Part shown: positions 12,821 to 21,618 of the stretch, piece after piece | Layout of the letters: each line of letters begins with the position of its first letter | Position numbering within the stretch: the stretch's first letter is position 1 | From: CAZECE01 sp964510525 | Lineage (GTDB): Bacteria > Pseudomonadota > Gammaproteobacteria > Pseudomonadales > JANQJO01 | DNA: 22,650 nucleotides | Reading direction: 5' to 3' | Assembly: GCA_964510525.1 (NCBI GenBank) | Contig: CAZECE010000159.1 | Coordinates: 1 to 22,650 of the forward strand | Notes under the pieces: model-generated | Seen by the model: the letters and a program-made list of their open reading frames with translations, nothing else | What the model was told of the DNA's origin: nothing | Database searches by the model: none | Made by a program: the position numbers and the translations under genes

Positions 12821-13666
12821 TTACGCGACCTGTGGGGTTACTTGTAATAACCTGATGGCTCTGTGGTCGGCATTCAATATTTTGAAGCTAAGGTCTTGAA
12901 TGATGATTGAATCTCCGCGTTGCGGTATGTGCCCGAAGTGGTGCACTAAAATGCCACCGATGGTATCAAATTCAGCGTCTGTAAATTGTGTGCCGAAGTG
13001 CTCATTGAAGTCTTCAATCGGGGTCATGGCTTTTACCACAAAATCTTGTTGATTGATTGCGGTAATGGGGGTTTCTTCGAGGTAGTCGTGTTCGTCTTCA
13101 ATGTCGCCAACGATTTGTTCCAAAACGTCTTCGATGGTAACAAGCCCAGCGACAGCGCCATATTCATCTACCACAATGGCCATGTGGCTGCGATTTTCTC
13201 GAAATTCACTTAACAATCGATTTAAGCGTTTGCTTTCCGGAATAAAGTTAACCGGGCGAATGAGCTTTTTAATGTCGATTTTGTCGAGCTTGTTTTCGGA
13301 TGCCAGGGGTAATAAATCTTTCGCAAGCAGAATGCCCTCTACCTCATCGGGGTTGTCGCCCGTCACCGGGAATCGTGAGTGAGCGGATTCGTTGATGATT
13401 TTGAGGATGTGCTGGCTGTCGTCTTGAATGGAGATTTGAGCCATTTGAGATTTTGGCACCATGATTTCGCGGACTTTCATATCGCAAATTTGCAAAGCCC
13501 CTAAAAAAATGCCGATCACTTCCGGGGAAATCAGCCCTCTTTGCGCCGCATTTTTCAGTTGCTCGACCAGCTCATTTTGATCGCGAGGTTCTCCATTGAG
13601 AAACTGAGTCAGCTTTTCAATGAATGTTTTATTGGGGGCGGTTGATTGATAATCCATTGTGTTCAT
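12821..13666 (-). CDS. corC: CorC/YbeX CBS-domain protein (cytoplasmic, Mg/Co transport-associated)
   Basis: This 281-residue soluble protein has two CBS domains (roughly 65-185: VREIMVPKSQMAQISIQD and DEYGAVAGLVTIEDVLEQIVGDIEDEHD) and a C-terminal CorC/HlyC domain (about 200-281: FDTIGGILVHHFGHIPQRGD). CorC was linked to Mg2+/Co2+ efflux in enteric bacteria. Short YbeX forms without the DUF21 membrane domain, like this one, have more recently been associated with ribosome-related defects; their molecular role is not settled. The ATG overlaps the ybeY stop by 4 bp (ATGA), so the two are translationally coupled. Confidence 0.94.
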   Translation of the reverse strand: MNTMDYQSTAPNKTFIEKLTQFLNGEPRDQNELVEQLKNAAQRGLISPEVIGIFLGALQICDMKVREIMVPKSQMAQISIQDDSQHILKIINESAHSRFPVTGDNPDEVEGILLAKDLLPLASENKLDKIDIKKLIRPVNFIPESKRLNRLLSEFRENRSHMAIVVDEYGAVAGLVTIEDVLEQIVGDIEDEHDYLEETPITAINQQDFVVKAMTPIEDFNEHFGTQFTDAEFDTIGGILVHHFGHIPQRGDSIIIQDLSFKILNADHRAIRLLQVTPQVA

Positions 13667-14259
13667 GATGATGGCCGCTCTGCGGCCTGCTCTGTTAATC
13701 GTTGGCTGTCTTGGTGGGTGTATGGGTTGGGAAATCCGAGTGCTGCTAAAACCTGCGTTTCTAATGCTTCCATTTCTTCAGCGTCTTGAGTCGTTTCATG
13801 ATCAAAGCCTTTTAAGTGTAAAAGTCCGTGGATGCTGATGTGAGCCCAGTGTTGCTTAAGTTGTTTGTGTTGTTCTTTGGCTTCTTGTTGAATCGTATGA
13901 GCGCAAAAAACGATGTCGCCCAATGGTGTGATATTCTCTTCCGCTGGTATGCAGAGGTTGTCAGTTAGAGTTGGGTGTTTAGCCGGGAAGGCCAAGACAT
14001 TGGTCGTGGTGGGTTTGTTTCTGTACTGATGGTTTAGTTGGGCCATTTCCTTCGGTGTGCAGACTCGCAAGCTGATTTCATGTTTGTGGTTAGAGGGCTG
14101 GTTCTGGTTAAAGGACTGGTTAGGGAGGGTGTTCAAGCCGATTGCTTGCGTTTGGGCGTAGCAAGCGGCAAACCAGTGCTGAAATTCTTGATGCGCTGGG
14201 CAGTCAGTAGGGTTGATTGGCTGTGAAAGCGAGAGTGCGATCGTGAAAGTCGAGGACAT
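13663..14259 (-). CDS. ybeY: Endoribonuclease YbeY (16S rRNA maturation)
   Basis: YbeY is a metal-dependent endoribonuclease that takes part in 16S rRNA 3'-end maturation and ribosome quality control. The zinc motif H-G-x-L-H-L-x-G-[FY]-D-H is complete (HGLLHLKGFDH, residues 144-154; ligands His144, His148, His154). The family's TTTNVLAFP block (84-92) and PLGDIVFCAHTI (112-123) are present. The 198-residue length is above the usual 150-160. The excess lies partly at the C-terminus and partly in an Asn/Gln-rich stretch at residues 43-57 (NTLPNQSFNQNQPSN), which looks like an inserted low-complexity loop. It lies 6 bp after phoH and overlaps corC by 4 bp. Confidence 0.95.
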   Translation of the reverse strand: MSSTFTIALSLSQPINPTDCPAHQEFQHWFAACYAQTQAIGLNTLPNQSFNQNQPSNHKHEISLRVCTPKEMAQLNHQYRNKPTTTNVLAFPAKHPTLTDNLCIPAEENITPLGDIVFCAHTIQQEAKEQHKQLKQHWAHISIHGLLHLKGFDHETTQDAEEMEALETQVLAALGFPNPYTHQDSQRLTEQAAERPSS

Positions 14260-14265
14260 GTTATT

Positions 14266-15510
<1,245 letters not shown>

Positions 15511-15622
15511 TTTTTTCCTATCAAAAAGCCAAACATACTTTCAGCATATACCCAATAGTTGAATTGGAAAAGGGTGTTTTTGTATTTCAATCTTTTCTCA
15601 CATATTTCAATGTGTTATAGCG

Positions 15623-16999
15623 CTATGCTAACGTGTGCTCTGATAGAGCGTCGGATTTGATCGTAGCTGTAGGCTGGATCGTGCCGATGAGCGAGTTGGG
15701 TAGGGCGCAATCAATTGAAACGTCAATGAATTGGCCGATGAGGTCGTCATCGTCAGATCTAAAGTTAACTACTCTGTTATTGCCTGTGCGGCCTTGAAGT
15801 TGGCCAGGGTCTTTTTTGGAGTACCCATCAACGAGTATGGTTTGGGTTGTGCCAACCATTTTTCGGGAAATGGTTTGAGCGTTATGATTGATTTTTTCCT
15901 GTAGTTTTTTTAACCGTTCTTTTTTTGTTTGTTCTGAGGTGTCGTCTGGTAGTGTTGCGGCAGGCGTGCCGGGGCGAGCGCTGTATATGAAGCTAAAAGA
16001 TTGGTCGAAACCGACTCGATCAATCAGATCGAGGGTTTGTTCGAAATCGGTGTCCGTCTCGCCTGGAAACCCAATGATGAAATCCGAAGATAGGGTAATG
16101 CCAGGGCAGGCGGCTTTCAGCTTGTTAATGCGAGATAAGAACTCGATTCGGGTGTGGTTGCGCTTCATCATCGCCAGTATTTTGTCCGAACCGCTCTGTA
16201 CGGGTAAGTGGACTTGAGGGGCCAGCTTTTTAAGGGTTGCATGCGCTTGAATTTGTTTATCCGAAAACTCGAGGGGGTGGGACGTGGTGTAACGAATGCG
16301 TCCAATGTTTGGAATTTGATCTATGGCCGTCAGTAAATCGGCAAAGTCGATGGGATTGCCTGCAGCGTCGTCGGTTCGATAACCATTCACGTTCTGACCT
16401 AACAGGGTGACTTCCCTGACTCCTTGAGCGCTGAGGTGGGCCACTTCTTCTAGGATGGCTGCCATGGGGCGTGAAATCTCTTCACCTCTTGTATAGGGCA
16501 CGACGCAAAAACTGCAGTATTTGCTGCAGCCTTCCATGATAGAGACGAAGGCTTTGGGGCCATCGATGCTGGGTTCTGGTAAGGAATCAAATTTTTCAAT
16601 GGCTGGAAAACTGATGTCTGTGGCCGGGGTGCCTTGTTGGGCACTTTTGATCATGTCAGCTAAACGGTGGAGGGTTTGCGGGCCAAAAATAACGTCAATG
16701 TAAGGCGCTCGTTTTCTGAGGGCTTCGCCTTCTTGGCTGGCAACACAGCCACCGACACAAATTAAGGTATTGGGTTTTTGTTGTTTGAGCGTTTTCCAGC
16801 GCCCAAGTTGGTGGAAGACTTTTTCTTGGGCTTTTTCTCGAATTGAGCAGGTGTTTAGTAATAAAATATCGGCCTCGTCAGGGCTGGTTACCATTTCTGC
16901 GTCAAAATTTTCTTCTAAAAGGTCGAGCATTCTTTTGCTGTCGTATTCGTTCATTTGACAGCCGTGGGTTTGAATATGAACTTTAGGGGATGAGGTCAT
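15623..16999 (-). CDS. miaB: tRNA-2-methylthio-N6-dimethylallyladenosine synthase MiaB
   Basis: MiaB is a radical-SAM methylthiotransferase that converts i6A37 to ms2i6A37 in tRNAs reading UNN codons. The 458-residue protein shows the N-terminal UPF0004 domain with three cluster cysteines (Cys14 in THGCQMN, Cys51 in LNTCSIREKA, Cys85 in CVGGCVAS). The radical-SAM motif CSKYCSFC (Cys158, Cys162, Cys165) is followed by VVPYTRGEE. A C-terminal TRAM domain (about 385-450) completes the enzyme. It is complete and of normal length. It starts the miaB-phoH-ybeY-corC-lnt series, with 112 bp before phoH, and diverges from the SCO gene across 91 bp. Confidence 0.97.
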   Translation of the reverse strand: MTSSPKVHIQTHGCQMNEYDSKRMLDLLEENFDAEMVTSPDEADILLLNTCSIREKAQEKVFHQLGRWKTLKQQKPNTLICVGGCVASQEGEALRKRAPYIDVIFGPQTLHRLADMIKSAQQGTPATDISFPAIEKFDSLPEPSIDGPKAFVSIMEGCSKYCSFCVVPYTRGEEISRPMAAILEEVAHLSAQGVREVTLLGQNVNGYRTDDAAGNPIDFADLLTAIDQIPNIGRIRYTTSHPLEFSDKQIQAHATLKKLAPQVHLPVQSGSDKILAMMKRNHTRIEFLSRINKLKAACPGITLSSDFIIGFPGETDTDFEQTLDLIDRVGFDQSFSFIYSARPGTPAATLPDDTSEQTKKERLKKLQEKINHNAQTISRKMVGTTQTILVDGYSKKDPGQLQGRTGNNRVVNFRSDDDDLIGQFIDVSIDCALPNSLIGTIQPTATIKSDALSEHTLA

Positions 17000-17038
17000 G
17001 GTTATTTGCGCTGTGTTCTAATGCTGGTGGTTGATACA

Positions 17039-17063
17039 AGATAGCTGTAACAGATAGCTGTAA
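17039..17063. repeat. Direct repeat between miaB and the SCO gene
   Basis: AGATAGCTGTAA occurs twice with a 13-bp period (17039-17050 and 17052-17063) in the short divergent intergenic region. It could be a tandem operator or a simple duplication, and lies about 28 bp upstream of the chosen SCO start. Confidence 0.5.
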
Positions 17064-17090
17064 ATGGCCGTTATTTTGGGTGATAGTAAA

Positions 17091-17801
17091 ATGAGCGAAA
17101 TTATACGTTTGTTTCTCAGCAGAGTAAAAGTTTGGTTTTTGATGGGGGTGTTTTTGATGCCGCTATTAATGCCACTATCAAGTTTGGCTAACCAGGACTT
17201 TCCTGTTTATCAGCAGCTGGGCTCGGTGGCTTTTACATTGCCCAGTACCTTAGGTGTGTCAGGCTTAGGTTTGCCAGACTTGGGCGTTTCTGATGAGTCG
17301 TCTCAATATCATGGTCATGGGTTGGAGCGGTTTTACGGTCAGGTTCAATTGTTATTATTTGGTTTTACCCATTGCCCGAAAGTCTGTCCGTTGGCTATTC
17401 AGAAAATGGCGCAGGTGCGACGTCAGTTGCCGAACCCGAAACATTTGCAGTTGGTGATGGTCAGTGTGGATGCGGAGCGCGACAGTGTGGTTCGCATGCG
17501 CGAATTTTTGGGGCATTTTGATGCCGGTATCGTGGGTTTTACTGGTACGGATGAGCAATTAAAGGCGGTGGCTAAAGATTTTGCCGCGACGTTTTTTCCT
17601 GCAGCGGATGCGCATGATATCAGCCACACCGATCGGTTGTATTTAATCGATCAGCGCGGTCAGGTGCGCCATTTATATGATCCGTCGGTGCCCGTCGCCG
17701 ACATTTTGGGGGGCGTAAAAACGCTGTTAGCTGAAAATACCGGCGCAGCGACTTCCAATAATCGGTGGTTGCCTGGATGGCTGCAGAGGTTTTTACAATG
17801 A
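17091..17801 (+). CDS. SCO1/SenC/PrrC-family copper chaperone
   Basis: This membrane-anchored, thioredoxin-fold protein delivers copper to the CuA centre of cytochrome c oxidase or acts as a periplasmic thiol reductase. I start at ATG 17091 (236 aa), because GGGTGA lies 7 nt before it; an upstream in-frame ATG at 17064 lacks a ribosome site. The N-terminal hydrophobic segment (about 14-33) is a signal anchor. The copper site is present: CPKVC (Cys95, Cys99, after LLLFGFTH) and His179 (DISHTDRLYLID). The stretch normally linking the anchor to the fold is replaced here by LG-pentapeptides from a 15-bp array (residues 54-68). No cytochrome oxidase genes are adjacent, so the client is unknown. 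Confidence 0.9.
   Translation: MSEIIRLFLSRVKVWFLMGVFLMPLLMPLSSLANQDFPVYQQLGSVAFTLPSTLGVSGLGLPDLGVSDESSQYHGHGLERFYGQVQLLLFGFTHCPKVCPLAIQKMAQVRRQLPNPKHLQLVMVSVDAERDSVVRMREFLGHFDAGIVGFTGTDEQLKAVAKDFAATFFPAADAHDISHTDRLYLIDQRGQVRHLYDPSVPVADILGGVKTLLAENTGAATSNNRWLPGWLQRFLQ
17250..17294. repeat. 15-bp tandem array inside the SCO gene (3 units)
   Basis: The units TTAGGTGTGTCAGGC, TTAGGTTTGCCAGAC and TTGGGCGTTTCTGAT encode LGVSG-LGLPD-LGVSD in frame. They lie between the membrane anchor and the thioredoxin fold, before the CxxxC site. The third unit resembles the rpoE unit TTGGGTGCGTCTGAC at 12 of 15 positions. Confidence 0.8.
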
Positions 17802-17860
17802 GTATGGCTATGCGTATACTGCGGCCTAATTTTTGATCGCGAGCTAATTGGCGGTCTGTT

Positions 17861-17889
17861 TTGATTGATGACTTTAATATTGATGTTAT
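17861..17889 (+). promoter_or_regulatory. Candidate sigma-70 promoter for the phosphofructokinase gene
   Basis: TTGATT (17861-17866) and TGTTAT (17884-17889) stand 17 bp apart, each matching 4 of 6 consensus bases. They lie in an A/T-rich gap of 123 bp, about 36 bp before the ATG at 17925, which has AAGGTG 7 nt upstream. Confidence 0.35.
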
Positions 17890-17924
17890 TAAAGATTTTT
17901 TATTGGTAGCTAAGGTGTGGGTTT

Positions 17925-19184
17925 ATGGTAGGGCAAAATGTATTTTATGCGCAGTCTGGTGGGGTAACATCGGTTATAAATGCTTCTGCATGTGGTGTGA
18001 TTGAGACGGCTCGTCGTCATTCAGGGCATTTTGGTAAAGTGTATGCAGGCCATAATGGGATTTTGGGCGCCTTAGAAGAAAACCTGATTGATACCAGTTT
18101 GGCTACGGCTGAGCAGGTGGCGGCTCTTAAGTATACCCCTGGAGGCGCTTTTGGTTCTTGCCGATACAAGTTGAAAGGGCTTGATGAAAATCAAGCGCAA
18201 TACGAGCGCTTGATTGATGTGTTTAAGGCGCATGACATCGGTACGTTTTTTTATAATGGCGGTGGCGATTCCCAGGATACGGCGCATAAAGTGTCTCAAC
18301 TGGGCGAAGCCTTGGGTTACCCTCTGCAGTGTATTGGGGTGCCGAAAACGGTGGATAATGATTTGCCGTTCACGGATTGTAGTCCGGGTTTTGGCTCGGT
18401 TGCAAAATACGTGGCTGTGTCAACCATGGAGGCGGCCTTTGATGTGGCGTCGATGTGTGAGACATCCACTAAAGTATTTATTCTAGAGGTGATGGGCCGT
18501 CATGCTGGTTGGATTGCGGCCGCTTCTGCGGTGGGTCGGCAGCAAGATGAACAAGCGCCTCACGTGATTATTTTTCCGGAACGTGCTTTTGATCGTGCTC
18601 GATTTTTATCGCGCGTCCGCGAAACGGTGGAACGGCTCGGCTACTGTGTGGTGGTGGCTTCAGAGGGCGCTCGTTATGCTGATGGTTCTTTTTTGTCGGA
18701 TACGGGTGCTACAGATGCCTTTGGTCACAAGCAGCTCGGGGGGGTGGCGCCGGTGTTGGCGTCCATGGTGCGTGATGAGTTGGGGTTGAAATATCATTGG
18801 GCTGTTGCGGATTATTTACAGCGAGCAGCGCGTCATGTCGCGTCTAAAACGGATGTTGAGCAAGCGTATCAGGTGGGTGTGAAAGCGGTTGAGCTGGCTT
18901 TGTCTGGGGCAAATGCGGTGATGCCGATTATTGTTCGTGAAGAGGATCAGCCCTATCGTTGGCGTGTCGATTCAGTGCCTTTGTCTGAGGTGGCAAATGT
19001 TGAGCGGGCGCTACCTGACGAGTATTTGTCTGAAGATGGTTTTGGGATTACAGCGGCTGCTCAGCGGTACTTGGCGCCTTTGATTGAGGGGGAAGACTAT
19101 CCGCCTTATGTAAAAGGCTTACCCGATTATCAGATGTTTCCGAGTCACTTTGTTGAAAAAAAGCTGGATGCTTTTCAAGTTTGA
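17925..19184 (+). CDS. 6-phosphofructokinase, probably pyrophosphate-dependent
   Basis: The enzyme phosphorylates fructose 6-phosphate to the 1,6-bisphosphate; PPi-dependent forms run reversibly in glycolysis and gluconeogenesis. At 419 aa it is longer than ATP-PFK (about 320). The donor-site residues point to PPi. Where ATP-PFK has GGDGS, this protein has GGGDS (residues 112-116), placing Asp115 at the Gly104 position of E. coli PfkA. Where ATP-PFK has PGTIDNDI, it has PKTVDNDL (140-147), with Lys141. Catalytic TVDND and the sugar-site MGRHAGW (190-196) are intact. Gly114 at the usual Asp103 position is unusual compared with the more familiar GGDD, GGED or GGND forms. Its 3' end overlaps queG by 17 bp, although the functions seem unrelated. 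Confidence 0.9.
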   Translation: MVGQNVFYAQSGGVTSVINASACGVIETARRHSGHFGKVYAGHNGILGALEENLIDTSLATAEQVAALKYTPGGAFGSCRYKLKGLDENQAQYERLIDVFKAHDIGTFFYNGGGDSQDTAHKVSQLGEALGYPLQCIGVPKTVDNDLPFTDCSPGFGSVAKYVAVSTMEAAFDVASMCETSTKVFILEVMGRHAGWIAAASAVGRQQDEQAPHVIIFPERAFDRARFLSRVRETVERLGYCVVVASEGARYADGSFLSDTGATDAFGHKQLGGVAPVLASMVRDELGLKYHWAVADYLQRAARHVASKTDVEQAYQVGVKAVELALSGANAVMPIIVREEDQPYRWRVDSVPLSEVANVERALPDEYLSEDGFGITAAAQRYLAPLIEGEDYPPYVKGLPDYQMFPSHFVEKKLDAFQV

Positions 19185-20229
19185 AGCGTTAAAAGCCGAA
19201 TTGGCTGCCGAGTCGAGGGCGCTTGGTTTTCAAAAGTTGGGTGTGACCGATTTGGATTTGGCTGAAGATGAGCCGCGTTTTCTGAGTTGGTTGTCTGCAG
19301 GTTTTGCGGCGGATATGACGTATTTGTCTCGCCATCAAGATAAAAAGCTGAACCCTGAACGGCTGTTGCCTGGTACAGCACGTGTTATTTGTGTGCGCAT
19401 GGACTACTTGCCGCAGTCTGCGGCTAATTCTTTAAAGACGCCTGGTAAAGCTTATATTGCGCGTTATGCCCTTGGGCGGGATTACCATAAGTTAATTCGT
19501 AAGCGTTTGCAGCGTTTGGCTGATTGGTTGACTGAGCGGGTTGCTACGCATCAGTATCGAGTGTTTTGTGACAGTGCGCCTGTTCTTGAGAAGGCGTTGG
19601 CTAGAAAAGCCGGTTTGGGCTGGGTGGGAAAGCATACCTTGGTGCTGGATCGCGGTGCTGGAAGTTGGTTTTTTCTGGGGGAGATTTATACGGATGTCCC
19701 GTTGCCTGTTGATGAGCCAGTGTCTGCTCATTGTGGCAGCTGTCGTGCATGTATGGATGTGTGTCCTACGGATGCCATTGTGGCGCCCTATCAATTGGAT
19801 TCGCGGCGATGTATTGCCTATCTTACGATTGAAAATAAAGGGCCAATCCCGCTTGAGTATCGACCGTTAATTGGTAATCGAGTCTTTGGTTGTGATGATT
19901 GTCAGTTGGTGTGTCCTTGGAATAAGTACGCTCAGGCGACTCAGGAGGGAGATTTTGAGGTGCGTCAACGGCTGGATTGCGTGGCTTTGCTTGAGTTGTT
20001 GTCTTGGGGGGCGGAGGAGTTTGAGCGCTATTCCAGAGGTTCTGCTATTCGCAGGGTTGGCTATTTTGGTTGGTTGCGCAATGTGTTTGTGGCGTTAGGT
20101 AATGAGGCGTGCTCAAGTGATATTGTTAGAGCTTTAGAGGATAAGGCGCTTCGGGAGCGCGCTAGTGAAAGCTGGCCTGATTGGTTGGTGGAGCACTGGT
20201 TGTGGGCGAAGCGGCAGCAGGGTGCGTGA
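19168..20229 (+). CDS. queG: Epoxyqueuosine reductase QueG
   Basis: QueG is a cobalamin and Fe-S enzyme that reduces epoxyqueuosine to queuosine at the wobble base of tRNAs for Asp, Asn, His and Tyr. I prefer ATG 19168 (353 aa) to the TTG at 19150, because it matches the usual N-terminus. Its ribosome site is poor, and it overlaps the phosphofructokinase gene by 17 bp, suggesting coupled translation. Two [4Fe-4S] motifs are present: CGSCRACMDVCP (Cys189, 192, 195, 199) and CDDCQLVCPWN (Cys242, 245, 249), with Cys215 in RRCIAYLTIE completing the set. The catalytic Asp lies in VFCDSAPVLEKALA (residue 135). In many relatives queG is near orn, which is 0.8 kb downstream here. Confidence 0.95.
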   Translation: MLFKFEALKAELAAESRALGFQKLGVTDLDLAEDEPRFLSWLSAGFAADMTYLSRHQDKKLNPERLLPGTARVICVRMDYLPQSAANSLKTPGKAYIARYALGRDYHKLIRKRLQRLADWLTERVATHQYRVFCDSAPVLEKALARKAGLGWVGKHTLVLDRGAGSWFFLGEIYTDVPLPVDEPVSAHCGSCRACMDVCPTDAIVAPYQLDSRRCIAYLTIENKGPIPLEYRPLIGNRVFGCDDCQLVCPWNKYAQATQEGDFEVRQRLDCVALLELLSWGAEEFERYSRGSAIRRVGYFGWLRNVFVALGNEACSSDIVRALEDKALRERASESWPDWLVEHWLWAKRQQGA

Positions 20230-20236
20230 GTGAGTG

Positions 20237-20689
20237 TTAAGCGTAGTGAGGTTTGCGAGGCGGTATTGGGGTGGTGGGGTATCGTGCTTTGGTGGTGGTT
20301 GGGGTGAGTTGGTGATCAAAATCTCCGTGTTTGTTGTCGTCTGGTGATTGATCTTCTTCTTCATCTTCAACGGAGAGGAAAATGATGTTGCTCCAGGCGC
20401 CAAAATCTTGATTGCCTGATCGCATCGTGTCCCCTTCGAACAGGGGTAGGGGGAACTTTTGAGCGATGACAATGCTGAATAAAAAAAGGTGTTTGCGCTT
20501 TTTGAGTTCGGAATCTAAAAGTCTTTCGTTGAAAAAGGTTTTGGGTAAACCTTGGAAGATGTTTGGAAGCTGTTGTGCGATATTCTGATGGGATCTGATC
20601 AGAGCAAATCCCTTAGCAAGAGAAGCTCCTCCAGACAATAATTTCCCATCGTTGCCGTAATAGGCATGGTGCGAATATGTAACAGACAT
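20237..20689 (-). CDS. Hypothetical protein, 150 aa
   Basis: I do not recognise it. The start ATG (20687-20689) has a good ribosome site (GGGAG, 7 nt upstream), which supports a real gene. The N-terminal two thirds (MSVTYSHHAYYGNDGKLLSG, then mixed sequence with KKRKHLFLFSIVIAQKFPLPLF) look globular without signal peptide or clear membrane helix. A very acidic patch (SVEDEEEDQSPDD, about 106-118) is followed by a disordered Thr/Pro tail (about 126-150). It converges with queG with a 7-bp gap. A 334-bp leader region with a perfect palindrome lies upstream, suggesting independent, regulated expression. It lacks the strong codon pattern of its neighbours, so moderate doubt remains. Confidence 0.6.
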   Translation of the reverse strand: MSVTYSHHAYYGNDGKLLSGGASLAKGFALIRSHQNIAQQLPNIFQGLPKTFFNERLLDSELKKRKHLFLFSIVIAQKFPLPLFEGDTMRSGNQDFGAWSNIIFLSVEDEEEDQSPDDNKHGDFDHQLTPTTTKARYPTTPIPPRKPHYA

Positions 20690-20761
20690 CCATTCTCCCT
20701 AGCAATTCATCAGTTGACTGGATTTTTAATGCAGTAAAACGTTTAAAAAAATAATCCAATT

Positions 20762-20785
20762 GAATTAATGCGTTAGCATTAATTC
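20762..20785. promoter_or_regulatory. Perfect 24-bp palindrome, possible operator
   Basis: GAATTAATGC and GCATTAATTC flank a GTTA centre, giving a perfect 10-bp stem. No T-run follows directly on either strand, so a terminator is less likely than a dimeric regulator site. It lies about 75-95 bp upstream of the hypothetical gene's start codon. A T-run (TTTTTTT) lies 11 nt farther on the minus strand, so a late terminator for orn cannot be excluded. Confidence 0.5.
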
Positions 20786-20906
20786 TTACAAAAATCATGC
20801 TTAAAGTTTTGACGCTATCGTTGCTTTCTTTGCTTTGTCTCAGCTTTTCAGAGTGAGTGCTTTGTTACTGTTTTTGACTAACTGCGACTAATTTGACATT
20901 TTCCGG

Positions 20907-20933
20907 CATTTCTGCCATTTCTGCCATTTCTGT
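20907..20933. repeat. 9-bp tandem repeat, intergenic (3 units)
   Basis: CATTTCTGC, CATTTCTGC and CATTTCTGT follow each other, preceded by a decayed copy (CATTTTCCGG). They lie in the gap downstream of orn. No function is evident. Confidence 0.75.
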
Positions 20934-21023
20934 GAAACTGTGTTCACTCTCTGTGAAACGAAACCGAGCTTACACAAAAATGAAATTATTGGAAAGTTTT
21001 TGTCTTAAAAATGTAATACTTTT

Positions 21024-21596
21024 TTATAGATCAAAAAAAACGCTTTGGTAATATTTGAGCTCTTTGATCGATTCTTGTATGTCGGCCAAGGCGAGATGTT
21101 GGTTGGTTTTTTTAAAGGGCTTGGGCTTGGGGTGCCATCGGTTATAGAGCTCTTTGATGGTGCTGACATCGAGGTTTCGATAGTGAAAAAACGCTTCGAG
21201 TTTGGGCATGTGTTGATATAAAAATCGTCGGTCTTGGCAAATGCTGTTGCCGCACATTGGGCTGGTGTTGGCTTTCACGTGCTGTGATAAAAAGGTCAGT
21301 GTTTTGTTTTCTGCAGCCGCCATATCAAGTTTGCTTGCTTTGACTCGGTCCAGTAAACCCGATTGGGTATGATGCTCTGTATTCCACTCATCCATGTTGA
21401 TCAATCGTTCGTTGGGTTGGTGAATCGCAAGCGAGGGGCCTTCGGCAATGGTATTCAGTTGGTTGTCGGTTACAATGGTGGCGATTTCGATGATGACGTC
21501 TTGTTCTGGGCGCAGCCCAGTCATTTCTAAGTCAATCCAAATGAGCGGGTTGTTCTTGGTTGAGTTGTTGTCTTTTTTTGGGGTTGTTTCTGGCAT
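21024..21596 (-). CDS. orn: Oligoribonuclease Orn
   Basis: Orn is a DEDDh 3'-5' exonuclease that finishes RNA decay by hydrolysing dinucleotides, including pGpG from c-di-GMP turnover. I start at ATG 21596 (190 aa), because the family begins just before LIWIDLEMTGL. The frame is open 39 codons further, but those overlap psd and match no Orn. Catalytic residues are Asp22 and Glu24 (WIDLEMT), Asp122 (NSICQDRRF), His167 and Asp172 (H-x4-D in HLALAD). The usual DD of this last motif reads AD, with the metal-binding Asp kept. The N-terminus has a Lys/Asn-rich extension of about 8 residues. The start codon is only 22 bp from that of divergent psd. Confidence 0.95.
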   Translation of the reverse strand: MPETTPKKDNNSTKNNPLIWIDLEMTGLRPEQDVIIEIATIVTDNQLNTIAEGPSLAIHQPNERLINMDEWNTEHHTQSGLLDRVKASKLDMAAAENKTLTFLSQHVKANTSPMCGNSICQDRRFLYQHMPKLEAFFHYRNLDVSTIKELYNRWHPKPKPFKKTNQHLALADIQESIKELKYYQSVFFDL

Positions 21597-21618
21597 TTTA
21601 TTCTGAGGTCCGTCTGCT

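Larger units (their letters stand above)
20690..21023. other. 334-bp intergenic region between the hypothetical gene and orn
   Basis: No reading frame here looks real. The stretch is A/T-rich and contains a perfect 10-bp-stem palindrome (20762-20785) and a 9-bp triple tandem repeat (20907-20933). CTGTGAAAC occurs twice (about 20930 and 20951), with TTCAC between the copies. It should hold the promoter of the hypothetical gene (minus strand) and the 3' end of the orn transcript. I could not pick a convincing -35/-10 pair, tRNA or known riboswitch. Confidence 0.6.

Noticed and set aside
15617..15626. ATAGCGCTAT palindrome at the miaB stop
   Set aside because: Only 10 bp and no T-run, so neither terminator nor operator can be supported.
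20930..20946. TGTGA...TCAC as a CRP/Vfr site
   Set aside because: Half-sites are 8 nt apart, not 6, so it does not fit the consensus.
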